Shown here: piece after piece, positions 42,988 through 52,593 of the stretch
Layout: each line of letters begins with the position of its first letter
Position numbering within the stretch: the first letter of the stretch is position 1
From: Vibrio anguillarum
GTDB lineage: Bacteria > Pseudomonadota > Gammaproteobacteria > Enterobacterales > Vibrionaceae
Reading direction: 5' to 3'
Assembly (NCBI RefSeq): GCF_001989995.2
Contig: NZ_JAHGUP010000009.1
Location: 93,678 to 157,677, forward strand
DNA: 64,000 nucleotides
Program-made: the position numbers and the translations under genes
Notes under the pieces: model-generated
What the model saw: the letters and a program-made list of their open reading frames with translations, nothing else
Databases searched by the model: none
What the model was told of the DNA's origin: nothing

Positions 42988-43194
42988 ATGAGACTGTTTA
43001 AGCGCTATACGCCAGGTATGATAGCTAAACACGTAAGTCGGCTTTTTAAAGGAAGAATCTATATTTACGGGGTTGGAAAATTTGAATTCGATAATGGCAA
43101 ACTGATCTTGCCAGAGCGCGCAGACAAGCGCCACTTTCAGACGGTGAAGGAAGTGAATCAGGAAATCATGAGACTACGCTGCGCCTACGCATAA
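42988..43194 (+). CDS. ytfK: DUF1107 protein YtfK
   Basis: This 68-residue protein matches the DUF1107 family (YtfK). In E. coli, YtfK binds SpoT and promotes (p)ppGpp accumulation on phosphate or fatty acid starvation. Shared features with E. coli are the N-terminal RLFKRYTPGMIAKHV, the LFKGRIYIYGVGKFEFDNGK core and the C-terminal EVNQEIMRLR. GAAGGA lies eight bases before the ATG. It is a single gene followed by a hairpin. That it acts on SpoT in this organism is inference from the family; a window that also codes for RelA makes it notable. Confidence 0.85.
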   Translation: MRLFKRYTPGMIAKHVSRLFKGRIYIYGVGKFEFDNGKLILPERADKRHFQTVKEVNQEIMRLRCAYA

Positions 43195-43216
43195 TACGAG
43201 TTTCATTAAAGAATTT

Positions 43217-43246
43217 TAAAAGGGTTGGCCATAAGCCAGCCCTTTT
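43217..43246. terminator. Terminator between ytfK and ubiI
   Basis: AAAAGGGTTGGC and GCCAGCCCTTTT pair around a five-base loop (one G-U). It can serve both convergent genes. Confidence 0.75.
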
Positions 43247-43268
43247 GCCATCATTAGGTTAATCACTG

Positions 43269-44498
43269 TTAGGGCTCAAGCAGCACCATTTTACTCTTGG
43301 CAAGATCAGGTAAATCACCTTTTAAACCCAGTGCTCTTTTCATAATCTCATCTTTGGCTCCAGGAAGTTGTCCAGCCAACTGCATGCCAATGCCACGGAT
43401 CAGTTTCTTCGCCGGGTTATCACCTTCAAAAAGGTCTTTGAAACCTTGCATCGCGGCAATCATTTTGGCAGCTTCTGTTTTTCGCCAACGTTCATAACCT
43501 CGCAAATTTTTGAGCAAGCCAATGTCTTCACCTTGATGCCACAACGCGAGTAGTTCTTGAGCTAAGCTTGCAGCATCAAGTAAACCTAAATTAACACCTT
43601 GCCCGGCTAGCGGATGGATGGTGTGCGCCGCATCACCAACGAGTGCGATTCGTTGTAAAGCAAAATCTCGGGCATAACGCATTTTAAGTGGGAAAGCAGC
43701 ACGTTCACCGACCACCTCACACAAACCTAAACGATGATCAAACTCAGCGGTCAGTATCTTATTGAATTCGAGCTCAGACAGGCTGAGCAAGCGCTGCGCT
43801 CGGTTGGGCTCTGTAGACCAAACGATTGAGCTCATATGAGGATCAGACATAGGTAAAAAGGCCAGCGGACCTTGTGGTGTAAACACTTGCCTTGCCGTCG
43901 ATTGATGTGGTTCCACCGTGCGGACATTTGCCACCAGCGCACTGTGTCCATAATCCCAATGGGTTAATGGAATGTCTTGCTGCTGACGAACCCAAGAGTT
44001 TGCGCCATCGGCTCCTACTATCAATTTTGCGGTGAGTGATTGACCGTTATCGAGCGTTAGCCACGCCTCACTTTCTCCGACAGCCAGAGATTGGCATTGA
44101 GCGGGCATAAAGAGTGTCACATTCGCTTGCTTTTGTACTTGTTCGAGTAAGGCTAATTGAATGACGCGGTTCTCAACAATGTGTCCCAGATCCGGCTGAG
44201 TCATCTGATTGGCACTAAATTCGATCCGCGCAAAACTATCGCGTTCCCACACTTCCATCGCCGAATAAGGCGCAGAGCGACGAGAAATGATGCCTTGCCA
44301 TGCACCAAGGTTTCGCAACATGATTTCACTGGAACGGCTTAAGGCGGAGACTCGCACATCCGGCAGCTCTGCAAGTTCAAGGCTAGGTACTCGGCCCTCA
44401 ATCACGGCGATGCGCAGTTCGCTATGCTTTAATGCGGCGGCCAGTGCAAGGCCAACCATTCCGCCACCCACAATGACAATATCGACACTTTGCATCAT
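43269..44498 (-). CDS. ubiI: Ubiquinone C5-hydroxylase UbiI (VisC)
   Basis: UbiI is an FAD monooxygenase that hydroxylates C5 of the ubiquinone ring precursor. It shows the Rossmann motif DIVIVGGGMVGLALAAAL, YSAMEVWERDSFARI, LIVGADGANSWVRQQ and the second FAD motif ALVGDAAHTIHPLAGQGVN, all close to E. coli VisC. It is 409 residues (E. coli 400). Two ATGs are adjacent; the second (44495) is equally possible. It lies 12 bases after ubiH. Confidence 0.94.
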   Translation of the reverse strand: MMQSVDIVIVGGGMVGLALAAALKHSELRIAVIEGRVPSLELAELPDVRVSALSRSSEIMLRNLGAWQGIISRRSAPYSAMEVWERDSFARIEFSANQMTQPDLGHIVENRVIQLALLEQVQKQANVTLFMPAQCQSLAVGESEAWLTLDNGQSLTAKLIVGADGANSWVRQQQDIPLTHWDYGHSALVANVRTVEPHQSTARQVFTPQGPLAFLPMSDPHMSSIVWSTEPNRAQRLLSLSELEFNKILTAEFDHRLGLCEVVGERAAFPLKMRYARDFALQRIALVGDAAHTIHPLAGQGVNLGLLDAASLAQELLALWHQGEDIGLLKNLRGYERWRKTEAAKMIAAMQGFKDLFEGDNPAKKLIRGIGMQLAGQLPGAKDEIMKRALGLKGDLPDLAKSKMVLLEP

Positions 44499-44510
44499 AT
44501 ACAGACCCTT

Positions 44511-45698
44511 TTATCTATTCACTACGCCAAGCGTTCGGCGCAGTAGCGGCATTTTCAGCCACGGTAAATTATCCATCATCATGAGGCCTACATTGCGACC
44601 AATACGAGTGGTTAGCCAATCATTGGAAAAGAGATGCACCAGGGATGATGTCAGCTTAATGGTGGCATCACGATCCGCTTCTCGGCGTTGGGAAAAAGCT
44701 TGTAAACCGCGATAGCAGCCAACATCGGCTTGCTGCTTGATAAGCTCATCCGCCAAGCTTGCCACATCTCGAATACCTAAGTTAAAACCTTGTCCCGCAA
44801 TCGGATGTAATGTCTGAGCGGCATTGCCCACAATGGCAAAACGATGTGAAATGTTCTGCTCTCGATAACGCAGTTGTAATGGATAGCAGGCACGAGTGCC
44901 CACTTTATTCATTCGCCCTAAACGCCAACCAAACGCATCTTGAAGCTGTGCTAAAAAACCCTCATCACTGAGTGAAAAAACTTGCTCGGCTTTCGCGGGA
45001 GGTAAACACCAAACTAAAGAGAGTCGATGATCACTCATTGGTAATAACGCGACAGGACCATCGGCGGTAAATCGTTCAAACGCTCGTCCTTGGTGAGCTT
45101 TTGAGCTCACAACATTAGCAATAACCGCGACCTGTTCAAAATCATGCTCTTGTTGGATGAGGCCGATTTGCTCGCAGCAGGTCGATATCGCCCCATCAGC
45201 TGCGACCAATAACTTAGCTTGGATCGTTCGTTGATCGTTAAGGGTGACAGTGACCTTATCCATACTGCGTTCCACTTGCTGAACCGCGCTTGGGCAAAAT
45301 AACTCAATATGCGGGCTCTGCTGCATTTTTTGCGCGTAAATCTGCCCAACATCGGCCAATTCAACCACGTAACCTAATGCTTCTAAATCGAGTTGCTGGC
45401 AAGTGATATCGGTCATCCCAATATGAGATCGATCCGACACATGAATATGTGTAATCGGGGTGGCGACCTCTTGCAGAGACTGCCACAAGGAGAGATTTTG
45501 CAAAATTTGCACGCTACCGTAGGATAAAGCAATTGAACGCGAATCAAAGCCGGGATGGGCGAGCTTATCATCCAGCGGATGCGCTTCGACCACAGCAATC
45601 GCAAGCTTTCCTTGAGAAAGCGTATCTAAGGCCAACGCCAGTGTTGCACCGGCCATCGCCCCACCAGCGATAATCACATCAAATTGCTTCACAGTCAT
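44511..45698 (-). CDS. ubiH: 2-octaprenyl-6-methoxyphenol hydroxylase UbiH
   Basis: UbiH hydroxylates C1 in ubiquinone synthesis. FAD motifs are DVIIAGGAMAGATLALALD, LLVAADGAISTCCEQIG and FAIVGNAAQTLHPIAGQGFN; the last has GN where UbiI has GD, typical of UbiH. It is 395 residues (E. coli 392). It is six bases after ygfB and twelve before ubiI. In E. coli pepP stands between ygfB and ubiH; here it is absent. Confidence 0.93.
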   Translation of the reverse strand: MTVKQFDVIIAGGAMAGATLALALDTLSQGKLAIAVVEAHPLDDKLAHPGFDSRSIALSYGSVQILQNLSLWQSLQEVATPITHIHVSDRSHIGMTDITCQQLDLEALGYVVELADVGQIYAQKMQQSPHIELFCPSAVQQVERSMDKVTVTLNDQRTIQAKLLVAADGAISTCCEQIGLIQQEHDFEQVAVIANVVSSKAHQGRAFERFTADGPVALLPMSDHRLSLVWCLPPAKAEQVFSLSDEGFLAQLQDAFGWRLGRMNKVGTRACYPLQLRYREQNISHRFAIVGNAAQTLHPIAGQGFNLGIRDVASLADELIKQQADVGCYRGLQAFSQRREADRDATIKLTSSLVHLFSNDWLTTRIGRNVGLMMMDNLPWLKMPLLRRTLGVVNR

Positions 45699-45704
45699 CT
45701 CTCT

Positions 45705-46280
45705 TTAATGCACGGTCGGCTGAGTTTCTTGTAGAGGTTTGATACCAAATTCAGCATGAATTGTTAACACACAAGCTTTTATATGCTCGATAACGTGTTC
45801 CAAAAGTTGAGCTTGCTCATCCAAATCATCCTCTTCATCAATACCGAGCTTGGCAATTTCTTCTAGGTCAGCCAAGGCTTCCTTAGTTTCTGCGGACGCT
45901 TTTTTCAAAACAACCCCAATCAAGCCAAGCCCAGAAATGAAGTGATTTACCCAGTCGGCTACGCCATCAGCCAAATCAAATACACTGGCACTCGCCTCTT
46001 CATCTGGCAACAGCAGTGACAACTCCATCTCGCTGCCAGTTAGCTCTTCGATTGTAAAGGTGAGTACTTGTTCAGCCAATGTCAATGGACGATCTGGCCA
46101 ACCCATACCTTCGTTAGTGTAATCAAAAATAAGTGGCTGCCAGCTCTTATCATTTAAGCCCAGACCACCCGCCAGCATGCCCGTTAGCAACCCATGCAAC
46201 TCAGCAGGGTTAACCGCAAGTGCTGCAGATTGAAGGGCAGTGGCAAGAGAAAGATAATCCGGTAGTTTTTTTTCGCTCAT
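45705..46280 (-). CDS. ygfB: UPF0149 protein YgfB
   Basis: YgfB (UPF0149) is a small acidic cytoplasmic protein of unsettled function. Family marks are [15 protein letters not shown] near residue 20, [16 protein letters not shown] near 108 and [19 protein letters not shown] near 140. The length is 191 residues (E. coli 192). It heads the ygfB-ubiH-ubiI operon and is divergent from zapA, the standard order. Confidence 0.93.
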   Translation of the reverse strand: MSEKKLPDYLSLATALQSAALAVNPAELHGLLTGMLAGGLGLNDKSWQPLIFDYTNEGMGWPDRPLTLAEQVLTFTIEELTGSEMELSLLLPDEEASASVFDLADGVADWVNHFISGLGLIGVVLKKASAETKEALADLEEIAKLGIDEEDDLDEQAQLLEHVIEHIKACVLTIHAEFGIKPLQETQPTVH

Positions 46281-46523
46281 GGGAAGCTCGTAATAAAATC
46301 AAATAAGCGCGATCCTACCACTTAGCTTCCAATGCGAAAATGCTCAAAGCGTTAATTGTGGGTAGCTTTTACTCAATTTGCCTAATAACTGTGTTTTTAG
46401 TCCCTCATTTTTTACTGCTCGCTTTGAAAAGCTTGAATCTTAGGGCCGCTTTACCTATAGTTTCCACCTCGATGGGCATGTGAGTGGCACCATCTTAGAC
46501 AGCGCGATAAGAGTTCATCCATC

Positions 46524-46832
46524 ATGAGTAATCAAGCGGTAGACGTAGAAATTTTAGGAAAATTGACTCGTGTGAATTGCCCTGCGGGACAAGAGCAGTC
46601 TTTAATCCAAGCGGCGCAAGATCTTGATAACCGATTGAAAGAGATGGCAGAGCGTACTAAAGTTACCAATGAGGTAAAGCTACTCACGATTGCTGCGCTC
46701 AACATTTGTTATGAATTGCAAACCAAAAACAATGAGAGCCTAGGCCAACAAAATCAATTAACCGAGCGCATGGAACAGCTCGCTGCATCTCTTGAAGATG
46801 CCATCAGTAAAGTGAAGCTAGGACAGCAGTAG
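46524..46832 (+). CDS. zapA: Cell division protein ZapA
   Basis: ZapA bundles FtsZ filaments at the division ring. The N-terminal globular part has VEILGKLTRVNCPAGQEQSL and AAQDLDNRLKEMA; the rest is a coiled coil ending VKLGQQ. It is 102 residues (E. coli 109). The zapA-6S RNA-ygfA order is conserved among gammaproteobacteria and supports the call. Confidence 0.94.
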   Translation: MSNQAVDVEILGKLTRVNCPAGQEQSLIQAAQDLDNRLKEMAERTKVTNEVKLLTIAALNICYELQTKNNESLGQQNQLTERMEQLAASLEDAISKVKLGQQ

Positions 46833-46853
46833 TCTTTACCAGCGTAACCAAAT

Positions 46854-47036
46854 TTACCCTAGAGTGTTTGTCAGCCGGATTTAAGTCCCTGAGCCGATAA
46901 GCAACACCAAAGGGTTAGTACTTGGTAGCTATTGAGCAAGCTCGGCTCGTACCGAGAAGCCTGCGGTTACCATTGCTGATCCGCCTTGAACCAGCTGGTT
47001 CAAGGGCCAAAATCCGCAACGGCACTCTGGGGTATC
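46854..47036 (+). ncRNA. ssrS: 6S RNA
   Basis: This is the RNA that mimics an open promoter and holds sigma-70 RNA polymerase in stationary phase. The ends pair (TACCCTAGAGTG with CACTCTGGGGTA), and the interior contains AGTCCCTGAGCCGATA, GCTCGG...CCGAGAAGCC and CCTTGAACC...GGTTCAAGGG, all hallmarks of 6S RNA. It lies between zapA and ygfA, its usual place. The ends are estimated to a few bases. Confidence 0.93.
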
Positions 47037-47039
47037 CTT

Positions 47040-47630
47040 ATGCAAAACACTCGACACACACTTCGTCAAGTCATCCGCCAGCGGCGTAAACAGCTATCAC
47101 CTACGCAGCAAAAACACGCTTCAATTGAACTTGTTTCTCGTTTTTCAACACTGCCTGAAGTTTTAACGAGTCAGCACATTGCCCTCTACTTAGCGACCGA
47201 TGGTGAGCTTGAAACACAACCGCTCATAGCGTGGTTATGGCAACAAGGCAAACAGACCTATCTTCCCGTTTTACACCCCTTCTCGAGTGGGAATTTATTG
47301 TTCTTGCGCTATGATGCTCAAACCATAATGACGCGAAATAAATACGGCATTGCCGAACCCAAGCTCAACCAAACATTGATCAAACCAGTAAATGAGCTAG
47401 ATATCATCTGCACACCATTGGTGGCCTTTGATCAAACAGGGCAAAGGCTCGGGATGGGCGGCGGCTATTATGATCGTACGTTAGAAGCTTGGTTTAAAAC
47501 GGGTAAAGGTGCCCTACCCATAGGTTTAGCTCATGATTGCCAACAAGTAACTCATCTGCCGAGCGAAGCATGGGATATACCTTTACCTCAAATAGTGACT
47601 CCAAGCCAAATCTGGCAATGGGAATCATAA
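47040..47630 (+). CDS. ygfA: 5-formyltetrahydrofolate cyclo-ligase
   Basis: YgfA converts 5-formyltetrahydrofolate to 5,10-methenyltetrahydrofolate with ATP. Conserved parts are RQVIRQRRKQLSP at the N-terminus, IALYLATDGELETQPLI, and the nucleotide/folate site VAFDQTGQRLGMGGGYYDRTL. The ATG at 47040 gives 196 residues (E. coli 182) and begins immediately after the 6S RNA 3' end; an upstream in-frame reading would run through 6S RNA and is rejected. It is probably co-transcribed with 6S RNA. Confidence 0.93.
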   Translation: MQNTRHTLRQVIRQRRKQLSPTQQKHASIELVSRFSTLPEVLTSQHIALYLATDGELETQPLIAWLWQQGKQTYLPVLHPFSSGNLLFLRYDAQTIMTRNKYGIAEPKLNQTLIKPVNELDIICTPLVAFDQTGQRLGMGGGYYDRTLEAWFKTGKGALPIGLAHDCQQVTHLPSEAWDIPLPQIVTPSQIWQWES

Positions 47631-47694
47631 ATTATTGAGGCTATAATCGCCCCGCAACATTACCGTCACTATAAATCGATATCAGGAGATTGGC

Positions 47695-48351
47695 ATGACT
47701 CAAGATGAAATGAAAAAAGCCGCCGGCTGGGCCGCACTCAAATATGTAGAAAAAGGCAGCATCGTTGGTGTGGGTACGGGTTCAACGGTGAATCACTTCA
47801 TTGATGCACTGGGTTCGATTAAAGATGATATTAAAGGTGCGGTTTCAAGCTCTATCGCCTCAACAGAGAAGCTAAAAAGCCTAGGTATTGAAGTGTTCGA
47901 CTGCAATGATGTCGATCAACTCGATATTTATGTTGATGGCGCAGATGAAATCAACCCTGCGCGCGATATGATCAAAGGCGGCGGCGCTGCGCTCACTCGA
48001 GAAAAAATCGTTGCCGCTATTGCGGATAAATTCATTTGTATCGTTGATGGCACAAAAGCGGTCGATGTTCTAGGTCAATTCCCACTTCCAGTTGAAGTGA
48101 TCCCAATGGCGCGCTCTTATGTGGCACGTCAACTGGTTAAACTTGGTGGTGATCCAGCCTATCGCCATGGCGTAATAACGGATAACGGTAACGTTATCTT
48201 GGATGTGCACGGATTAAAAATTACTGATGCTAAAGCATTAGAAGATAAAATTAATGGGATTGTCGGCGTAGTAACCGTCGGTTTATTCGCTCACCGAGGT
48301 GCTGATGTCGTCATCACTGGCACGGAAAATGGTGCCAAAATCGAAGAGTAA
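47695..48351 (+). CDS. rpiA: Ribose-5-phosphate isomerase A
   Basis: RpiA interconverts ribose 5-phosphate and ribulose 5-phosphate in the pentose phosphate pathway. Motifs are [54 protein letters not shown] and the C-terminal [18 protein letters not shown]. It is 218 residues (E. coli 219). AGGAG lies before the ATG. It is followed by a terminator and then serA. Confidence 0.97.
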   Translation: MTQDEMKKAAGWAALKYVEKGSIVGVGTGSTVNHFIDALGSIKDDIKGAVSSSIASTEKLKSLGIEVFDCNDVDQLDIYVDGADEINPARDMIKGGGAALTREKIVAAIADKFICIVDGTKAVDVLGQFPLPVEVIPMARSYVARQLVKLGGDPAYRHGVITDNGNVILDVHGLKITDAKALEDKINGIVGVVTVGLFAHRGADVVITGTENGAKIEE

Positions 48352-48388
48352 GTCACAAAATAAGGCTACTTTCCGTTATTTCATTACA

Positions 48389-48415
48389 AACGGCACCCAT
48401 GGGTGCCGTTTTTCT
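48389..48415 (+). terminator. Terminator of rpiA
   Basis: AACGGCACCC and GGGTGCCGTT pair around a short loop and are followed by TTTCTTCG. Confidence 0.85.
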
Positions 48416-48614
48416 TCGCTATGCCCTAGAAAATCATGCCTTATTTCGTAATTTTCTTACCCAAAACAAAAAAAGTTTGTTACTTTATTGGTCAGAAGAC
48501 GCACAAGGAAAACGTTTGTCTTCCAACAAAATGGTTAATCTTCCTCTTTACATTAGCCCTTTTGCTTTATGTGCGCCGTGTTTGCCCACCTTCCCATTTT
48601 TAAGGACGAGAATA

Positions 48615-49844
48615 ATGGCCAAAGTTTCACTCGAAAAAGACAAAATCAAAATCTTACTCCTCGAAGGGCTACACCCTTCAACGGTTGAAGTACTGCAATC
48701 TGCCGGTTACAGCAATATTGAGTATCACAAAGGTTCTCTGGGTGATGAACAACTGCTCGAAGCGGTGAAAGATGCTCACTTCATCGGAATTCGTTCGCGC
48801 ACTAATTTGACTGAAGCGGTAATCAACGCGGCAGAGAAGTTGGTTGCTATCGGCTGCTTCTGCATTGGCACCAACCAAGTTGACCTGAATGCAGCCGCAA
48901 AACGTGGGATTCCTGTCTTTAATGCACCATTTTCAAATACTCGTAGTGTTGCTGAACTCGTTTTAGGCCAAACACTGCTACTACTGCGTGGGATTCCTGA
49001 AAAAAATGCATTGGCGCATCGTGGTATTTGGAAAAAAAGTGCTGATAACTCTTATGAGGCTCGCGGTAAACGCTTAGGTATTATTGGCTATGGCCACATT
49101 GGCACCCAGCTCGGTATCATTGCCGAAAACCTCGGTATGCAAGTCTATTTCTATGACATAGAAAACAAACTCTCACTCGGTAATGCAACGCAAATACATA
49201 CGATGAGCGAGCTACTGAATAAATGTGATGTCATTTCTCTGCATGTGCCTGAAACTCCAGATACTAAAAATATGATGGGTAAAGAAGAGTTTGCACGCAT
49301 GAAGCCTGGCTCTATCTTTATCAACGCAGCACGCGGAACGGTAGTCGACATTCCCGCACTCTGCGATGCATTGGCATCAAACCATCTAGCTGGCGCGGCA
49401 ATAGATGTATTTCCAGAAGAACCCGCCACAAACTCTGAACCTTTTGAATCCCCACTAATGCATTTTGATAATGTCATTCTGACACCGCACATTGGTGGCT
49501 CAACGCAAGAAGCACAAGAAAATATCGGTATTGAAGTAGCCGGTAAGTTGGCAAAATATTCAGATAACGGCTCAACCTTATCAAGCGTGAACTTCCCTGA
49601 AGTATCACTGCCAATTCACCGTGATAGTTCGCGTTTACTGCATATTCACGAAAACCGTCCGGGTATTCTGACACAAATCAACACCATCTTCGCCGAAGAA
49701 GGGATCAATATCGCCGCTCAATATTTACAAACGTCAGCGGATATCGGTTATGTAGTGATTGACGTAGAAACCGCTCGCTCTGCGGAAGCTCTTACTAAGC
49801 TGAAAAGCATCAGCGGCACCATTCGTGCGCGTATTCTTCACTAA
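48615..49844 (+). CDS. serA: D-3-phosphoglycerate dehydrogenase
   Basis: SerA oxidises 3-phosphoglycerate with NAD in the first step of serine synthesis and is inhibited by serine. It has the NAD site LGIIGYGHIGTQLGIIAENLG, FINAARGTVVDIPAL, the catalytic His in ILTPHIGGSTQEAQ, and a C-terminal ACT domain (HENRPGILTQINTIFAEEGI). The ATG at 48615 (MAKVSLEKDKI) has AGGA-type sequence upstream and gives 409 residues (E. coli 410); a longer reading back to 48399 runs into the rpiA terminator. Confidence 0.96.
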   Translation: MAKVSLEKDKIKILLLEGLHPSTVEVLQSAGYSNIEYHKGSLGDEQLLEAVKDAHFIGIRSRTNLTEAVINAAEKLVAIGCFCIGTNQVDLNAAAKRGIPVFNAPFSNTRSVAELVLGQTLLLLRGIPEKNALAHRGIWKKSADNSYEARGKRLGIIGYGHIGTQLGIIAENLGMQVYFYDIENKLSLGNATQIHTMSELLNKCDVISLHVPETPDTKNMMGKEEFARMKPGSIFINAARGTVVDIPALCDALASNHLAGAAIDVFPEEPATNSEPFESPLMHFDNVILTPHIGGSTQEAQENIGIEVAGKLAKYSDNGSTLSSVNFPEVSLPIHRDSSRLLHIHENRPGILTQINTIFAEEGINIAAQYLQTSADIGYVVIDVETARSAEALTKLKSISGTIRARILH

Positions 49845-49873
49845 GCACTTCTCTAGTAAAAGCACCAAACGAC

Positions 49874-49908
49874 AAAAAGGCCACATAAAATGTGGCCTTA
49901 CTTATTTC
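49874..49908. terminator. Bidirectional terminator between serA and ilvH
   Basis: AAGGCCACAT and ATGTGGCCTT pair around AAA, with A-runs and T-rich flanks, between two convergent genes. Confidence 0.85.
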
Positions 49909-49926
49909 GATAGGGAGCTCAGTAAA

Positions 49927-50421
49927 TTAAGCTTTAAGCGCTCGCTCCCCGCGAGCAATACCTACCACACCACTTCGCGCGACTTCGATTACTTCAGTGA
50001 CTTCCGACAACGCTTGAATAAAGGCATCGAGTTTTTCGCTGGTTCCAGCAAGCTGCACAGTATATTGCGCCGCAGTGACATCCACGATCTGCCCACGGAA
50101 AATATCAGCCGTACGTTTCACTTCGGCGCGCGCAAAACCGCTGGCTTTGACTTTCACCATCATCAGCTCACGTTCAATGTGTTCACACTCCGACACTTCT
50201 TGCACTTTAAGCACATCAATCAACTTATGCAGTTGCTTTTGAATTTGTTCAAGTTGCATTTCATCGGTCTTAGTGGTGATGTTTAAGCGTGACAATGTTG
50301 CATCATCGGTTGGCGAAACCGTTAGTGATTCAATGTTATAACCACGTTGAGAAAATAGACCAACAACGCGAGACAAAGCACCCGATTGGTTTTCCATTAA
50401 TATTGAAATAATGTGTCTCAT
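49927..50421 (-). CDS. ilvH: Acetolactate synthase III small subunit
   Basis: IlvH is the valine-sensing regulatory subunit of acetolactate synthase III. The ACT domain opens with HIISILMENQSGALSRVVGLF and SQRGYNIESLTVSPT; the C-terminal domain has EVKRTADIFRGQIVDV and ARSGVVGIARGER. It is 164 residues (E. coli 163). It begins one base after the ilvI stop, so it is in the same operon. Confidence 0.96.
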   Translation of the reverse strand: MRHIISILMENQSGALSRVVGLFSQRGYNIESLTVSPTDDATLSRLNITTKTDEMQLEQIQKQLHKLIDVLKVQEVSECEHIERELMMVKVKASGFARAEVKRTADIFRGQIVDVTAAQYTVQLAGTSEKLDAFIQALSEVTEVIEVARSGVVGIARGERALKA

Positions 50422-50422
50422 A

Positions 50423-52162
50423 TTATGTTCTCTCCGTTTTGCTTAACCACATTTTGTCCATCCCTTCGCCTTTAATTTGCATTGGGTAGACGTGCTCCGT
50501 TTCATCCACATTAATATCAACAAAAACCAATCGATCTTTCATATCGAGTGCTTTTTTAAGCCCGGCTTCAAGTTCATCAGGCTGTGAGATACGGATGCCA
50601 ACGTGGCCATAAGCTTCTGCAATTGCTGCAAAATCGGGAACAGAACTCATATAAGAATTAGAGTGACGTCCTTGGTAAATAATATCTTGCCACTGTTTTA
50701 CCATGCCAAGAAAACGGTTGTTTAAGTTAATAATTTTCACTGGAATATCATATTGCAACGCAGTGGAAAGCTCTTGGATATTCATTTGAATACTGCCATC
50801 CCCAGTGACAATCACTACCTCTTCTTCTGGCATGGCAAATTTAACCCCCATTCCAGCGGGTAAACCAAACCCCATGGTGCCCAAACCGCCAGAGTTGATC
50901 CAACGACGAGGCTTATTGAATGGATAATAAAGTGCGGCGAACATTTGGTGCTGACCAACATCGGAGGCCACATATGCGTCTCCATTAGTCAGTTTATGTA
51001 AAGTTTCAATCACTTGCTGCGGCTTAATGCGTTCGCTGGATTTCTCATAAGCTAGGCATTGGCGGTCGCGCCAGCTTTGGATATCTTGCCACCATAGTTC
51101 AAGCGCCTGCGAATCATTACAGCCACCTTGCTCAGAGAGCAATTGCAGCATAGTTTCCAGTACTTGTTCGGCTGATCCCACTATCGGCAGATCGACTGGC
51201 ACATTTTTAGAGATCGACGAAGGATCAATGTCAATGTGCATGATCTTAGCGTTCGGGCAATACTTTTCTAGATTATTGGTTGTACGGTCATCAAAACGCA
51301 CGCCAATACCGAAAATCAAATCCGCATTGTGCATCGCCATATTGGCTTCATACATGCCATGCATTCCAAGCATGCCTAACGCATTTTTATGAGTCCCAGG
51401 GAAAGCACCAAGCCCCATTAACGTGCTGACTACGGGTAAATTGAGCGTTTCAGCCAGTTGTAAAATGTGCTGATCTGCGCCTGAAATAACAGCGCCACCA
51501 CCAATGTACAATACGGGTTTTTTGGCTTCTAACAACGCTTTTAACGCCTTTTTAATTTGCCCTTTATGACCAGAAGTAGTTGGGTTGTATGAGCGCAGTT
51601 TGATCGACTCAGGATACGTGTAAGGGAGTTTGATCTGAGGATTCATCACATCTTTAGGCAGATCGATCACGACCGGCCCCGGGCGCCCTGTTGAGGCAAT
51701 ATAAAAGGCTTTCTTAATGGTTTCAGGAATATCTTCAGCTTTTTTTACAAGAAAACTGTGTTTGACGATCGGACGAGAAACCCCAACGATGTCACATTCT
51801 TGAAACGCATCGTTACCAATGAGGTTATTTGGTACGTTGCCTGAAATAACAATCATTGGAATCGAGTCCATGTAAGCGGTAGCAATCCCTGTGACGGTAT
51901 TCGTCGCCCCTGGGCCAGAACAAACAAGTACCACACCCGTTTTTCCGGTTGCTCGAGCATAGCCATCTGCCATGTGCGTGGCCGCTTGCTCGTGGCGAAC
52001 AAGGACATGTTTAATTTGGTCGGTTTTTGCGTGCAGCGCATCGTAAATATCAAGAACGGAACCACCTGGGTATCCAAATATTTGCTCTACACCTTCTTCG
52101 ATCAGAGATTGAACCACCATCTCTGCGCCAGATAACATCTGTTGATTGGATTGCGTTGCCAT
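50423..52162 (-). CDS. ilvI: Acetolactate synthase III large subunit
   Basis: IlvI condenses pyruvate (or pyruvate with 2-oxobutyrate) in valine, leucine and isoleucine synthesis, using TPP, FAD and Mg. The N-terminal part shows the catalytic Glu region ([32 protein letters not shown]). The C-terminal TPP motif is [16 protein letters not shown] to IINLNN. It is 579 residues (E. coli 574). AAGGAG precedes the ATG. ilvH follows directly; leuO, whose product activates ilvIH in E. coli, lies nearby. Confidence 0.96.
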   Translation of the reverse strand: MATQSNQQMLSGAEMVVQSLIEEGVEQIFGYPGGSVLDIYDALHAKTDQIKHVLVRHEQAATHMADGYARATGKTGVVLVCSGPGATNTVTGIATAYMDSIPMIVISGNVPNNLIGNDAFQECDIVGVSRPIVKHSFLVKKAEDIPETIKKAFYIASTGRPGPVVIDLPKDVMNPQIKLPYTYPESIKLRSYNPTTSGHKGQIKKALKALLEAKKPVLYIGGGAVISGADQHILQLAETLNLPVVSTLMGLGAFPGTHKNALGMLGMHGMYEANMAMHNADLIFGIGVRFDDRTTNNLEKYCPNAKIMHIDIDPSSISKNVPVDLPIVGSAEQVLETMLQLLSEQGGCNDSQALELWWQDIQSWRDRQCLAYEKSSERIKPQQVIETLHKLTNGDAYVASDVGQHQMFAALYYPFNKPRRWINSGGLGTMGFGLPAGMGVKFAMPEEEVVIVTGDGSIQMNIQELSTALQYDIPVKIINLNNRFLGMVKQWQDIIYQGRHSNSYMSSVPDFAAIAEAYGHVGIRISQPDELEAGLKKALDMKDRLVFVDINVDETEHVYPMQIKGEGMDKMWLSKTERT

Positions 52163-52518
52163 TTTTTCTCCTTACCAGTACCCAACACATGGTCAGTCAA
52201 TGGGCCTGGTTTTACATAGTTTAGGGCTTATTTGTAGCCTAATTCGAAAACTTTCCACTTTCGGCTATGTCTTGCTTTTGTCATAACAAAAAACAAGGTA
52301 ACGCAACAACTGTAACTCTTTCTTATCATCGGGTCGAACGCCAAATAGCGCACACTTTGGCAAATGTTTGGTTAAATGGGATTTTATTAGGTAACTATCG
52401 TAAAACCGGCATTAAAAACAGCTCAATCCATGAGTAATTAGCAAAAATAAAGCAAAAAATATTACCATGCGGCAATATAGCGTTATGAGGAAGCGAGGTT
52501 TAACTTCCGTCGTAATAT
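52163..52518. other. Upstream region of ilvIH
   Basis: This holds the ilvIH promoter on the minus strand. I see no leader peptide rich in branched-chain codons and no attenuator, so control is probably by transcription factors such as Lrp or LeuO, which is inference from E. coli. No ORF worth calling. Confidence 0.5.
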
Positions 52519-52564
52519 AAAAAATCCCCCACGCTTTATCTGAAAAGCAAGTGGAGGATTTTTA
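52518..52564. terminator. Terminator downstream of the acyl-CoA ligase gene
   Basis: AAATCC-CCAC-CTT and AAG-GTGG-GGATTT form a long interrupted stem with A- and T-runs on its flanks, 30 bases after the ligase stop. It would also insulate the ilvI promoter region. Confidence 0.75.
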
Positions 52565-52593
52565 AACAATGAAAAAACTATCTTAAGATAATC

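Noticed and set aside
46986..47039. Extended start of ygfA inside 6S RNA.
   Set aside because: The bases belong to the conserved 3' part of 6S RNA, and the family N-terminus begins at 47040.
48399..48614. 72-residue N-terminal extension of SerA.
   Set aside because: It overlaps the rpiA terminator hairpin and has no resemblance to SerA; the ATG at 48615 gives the family length.
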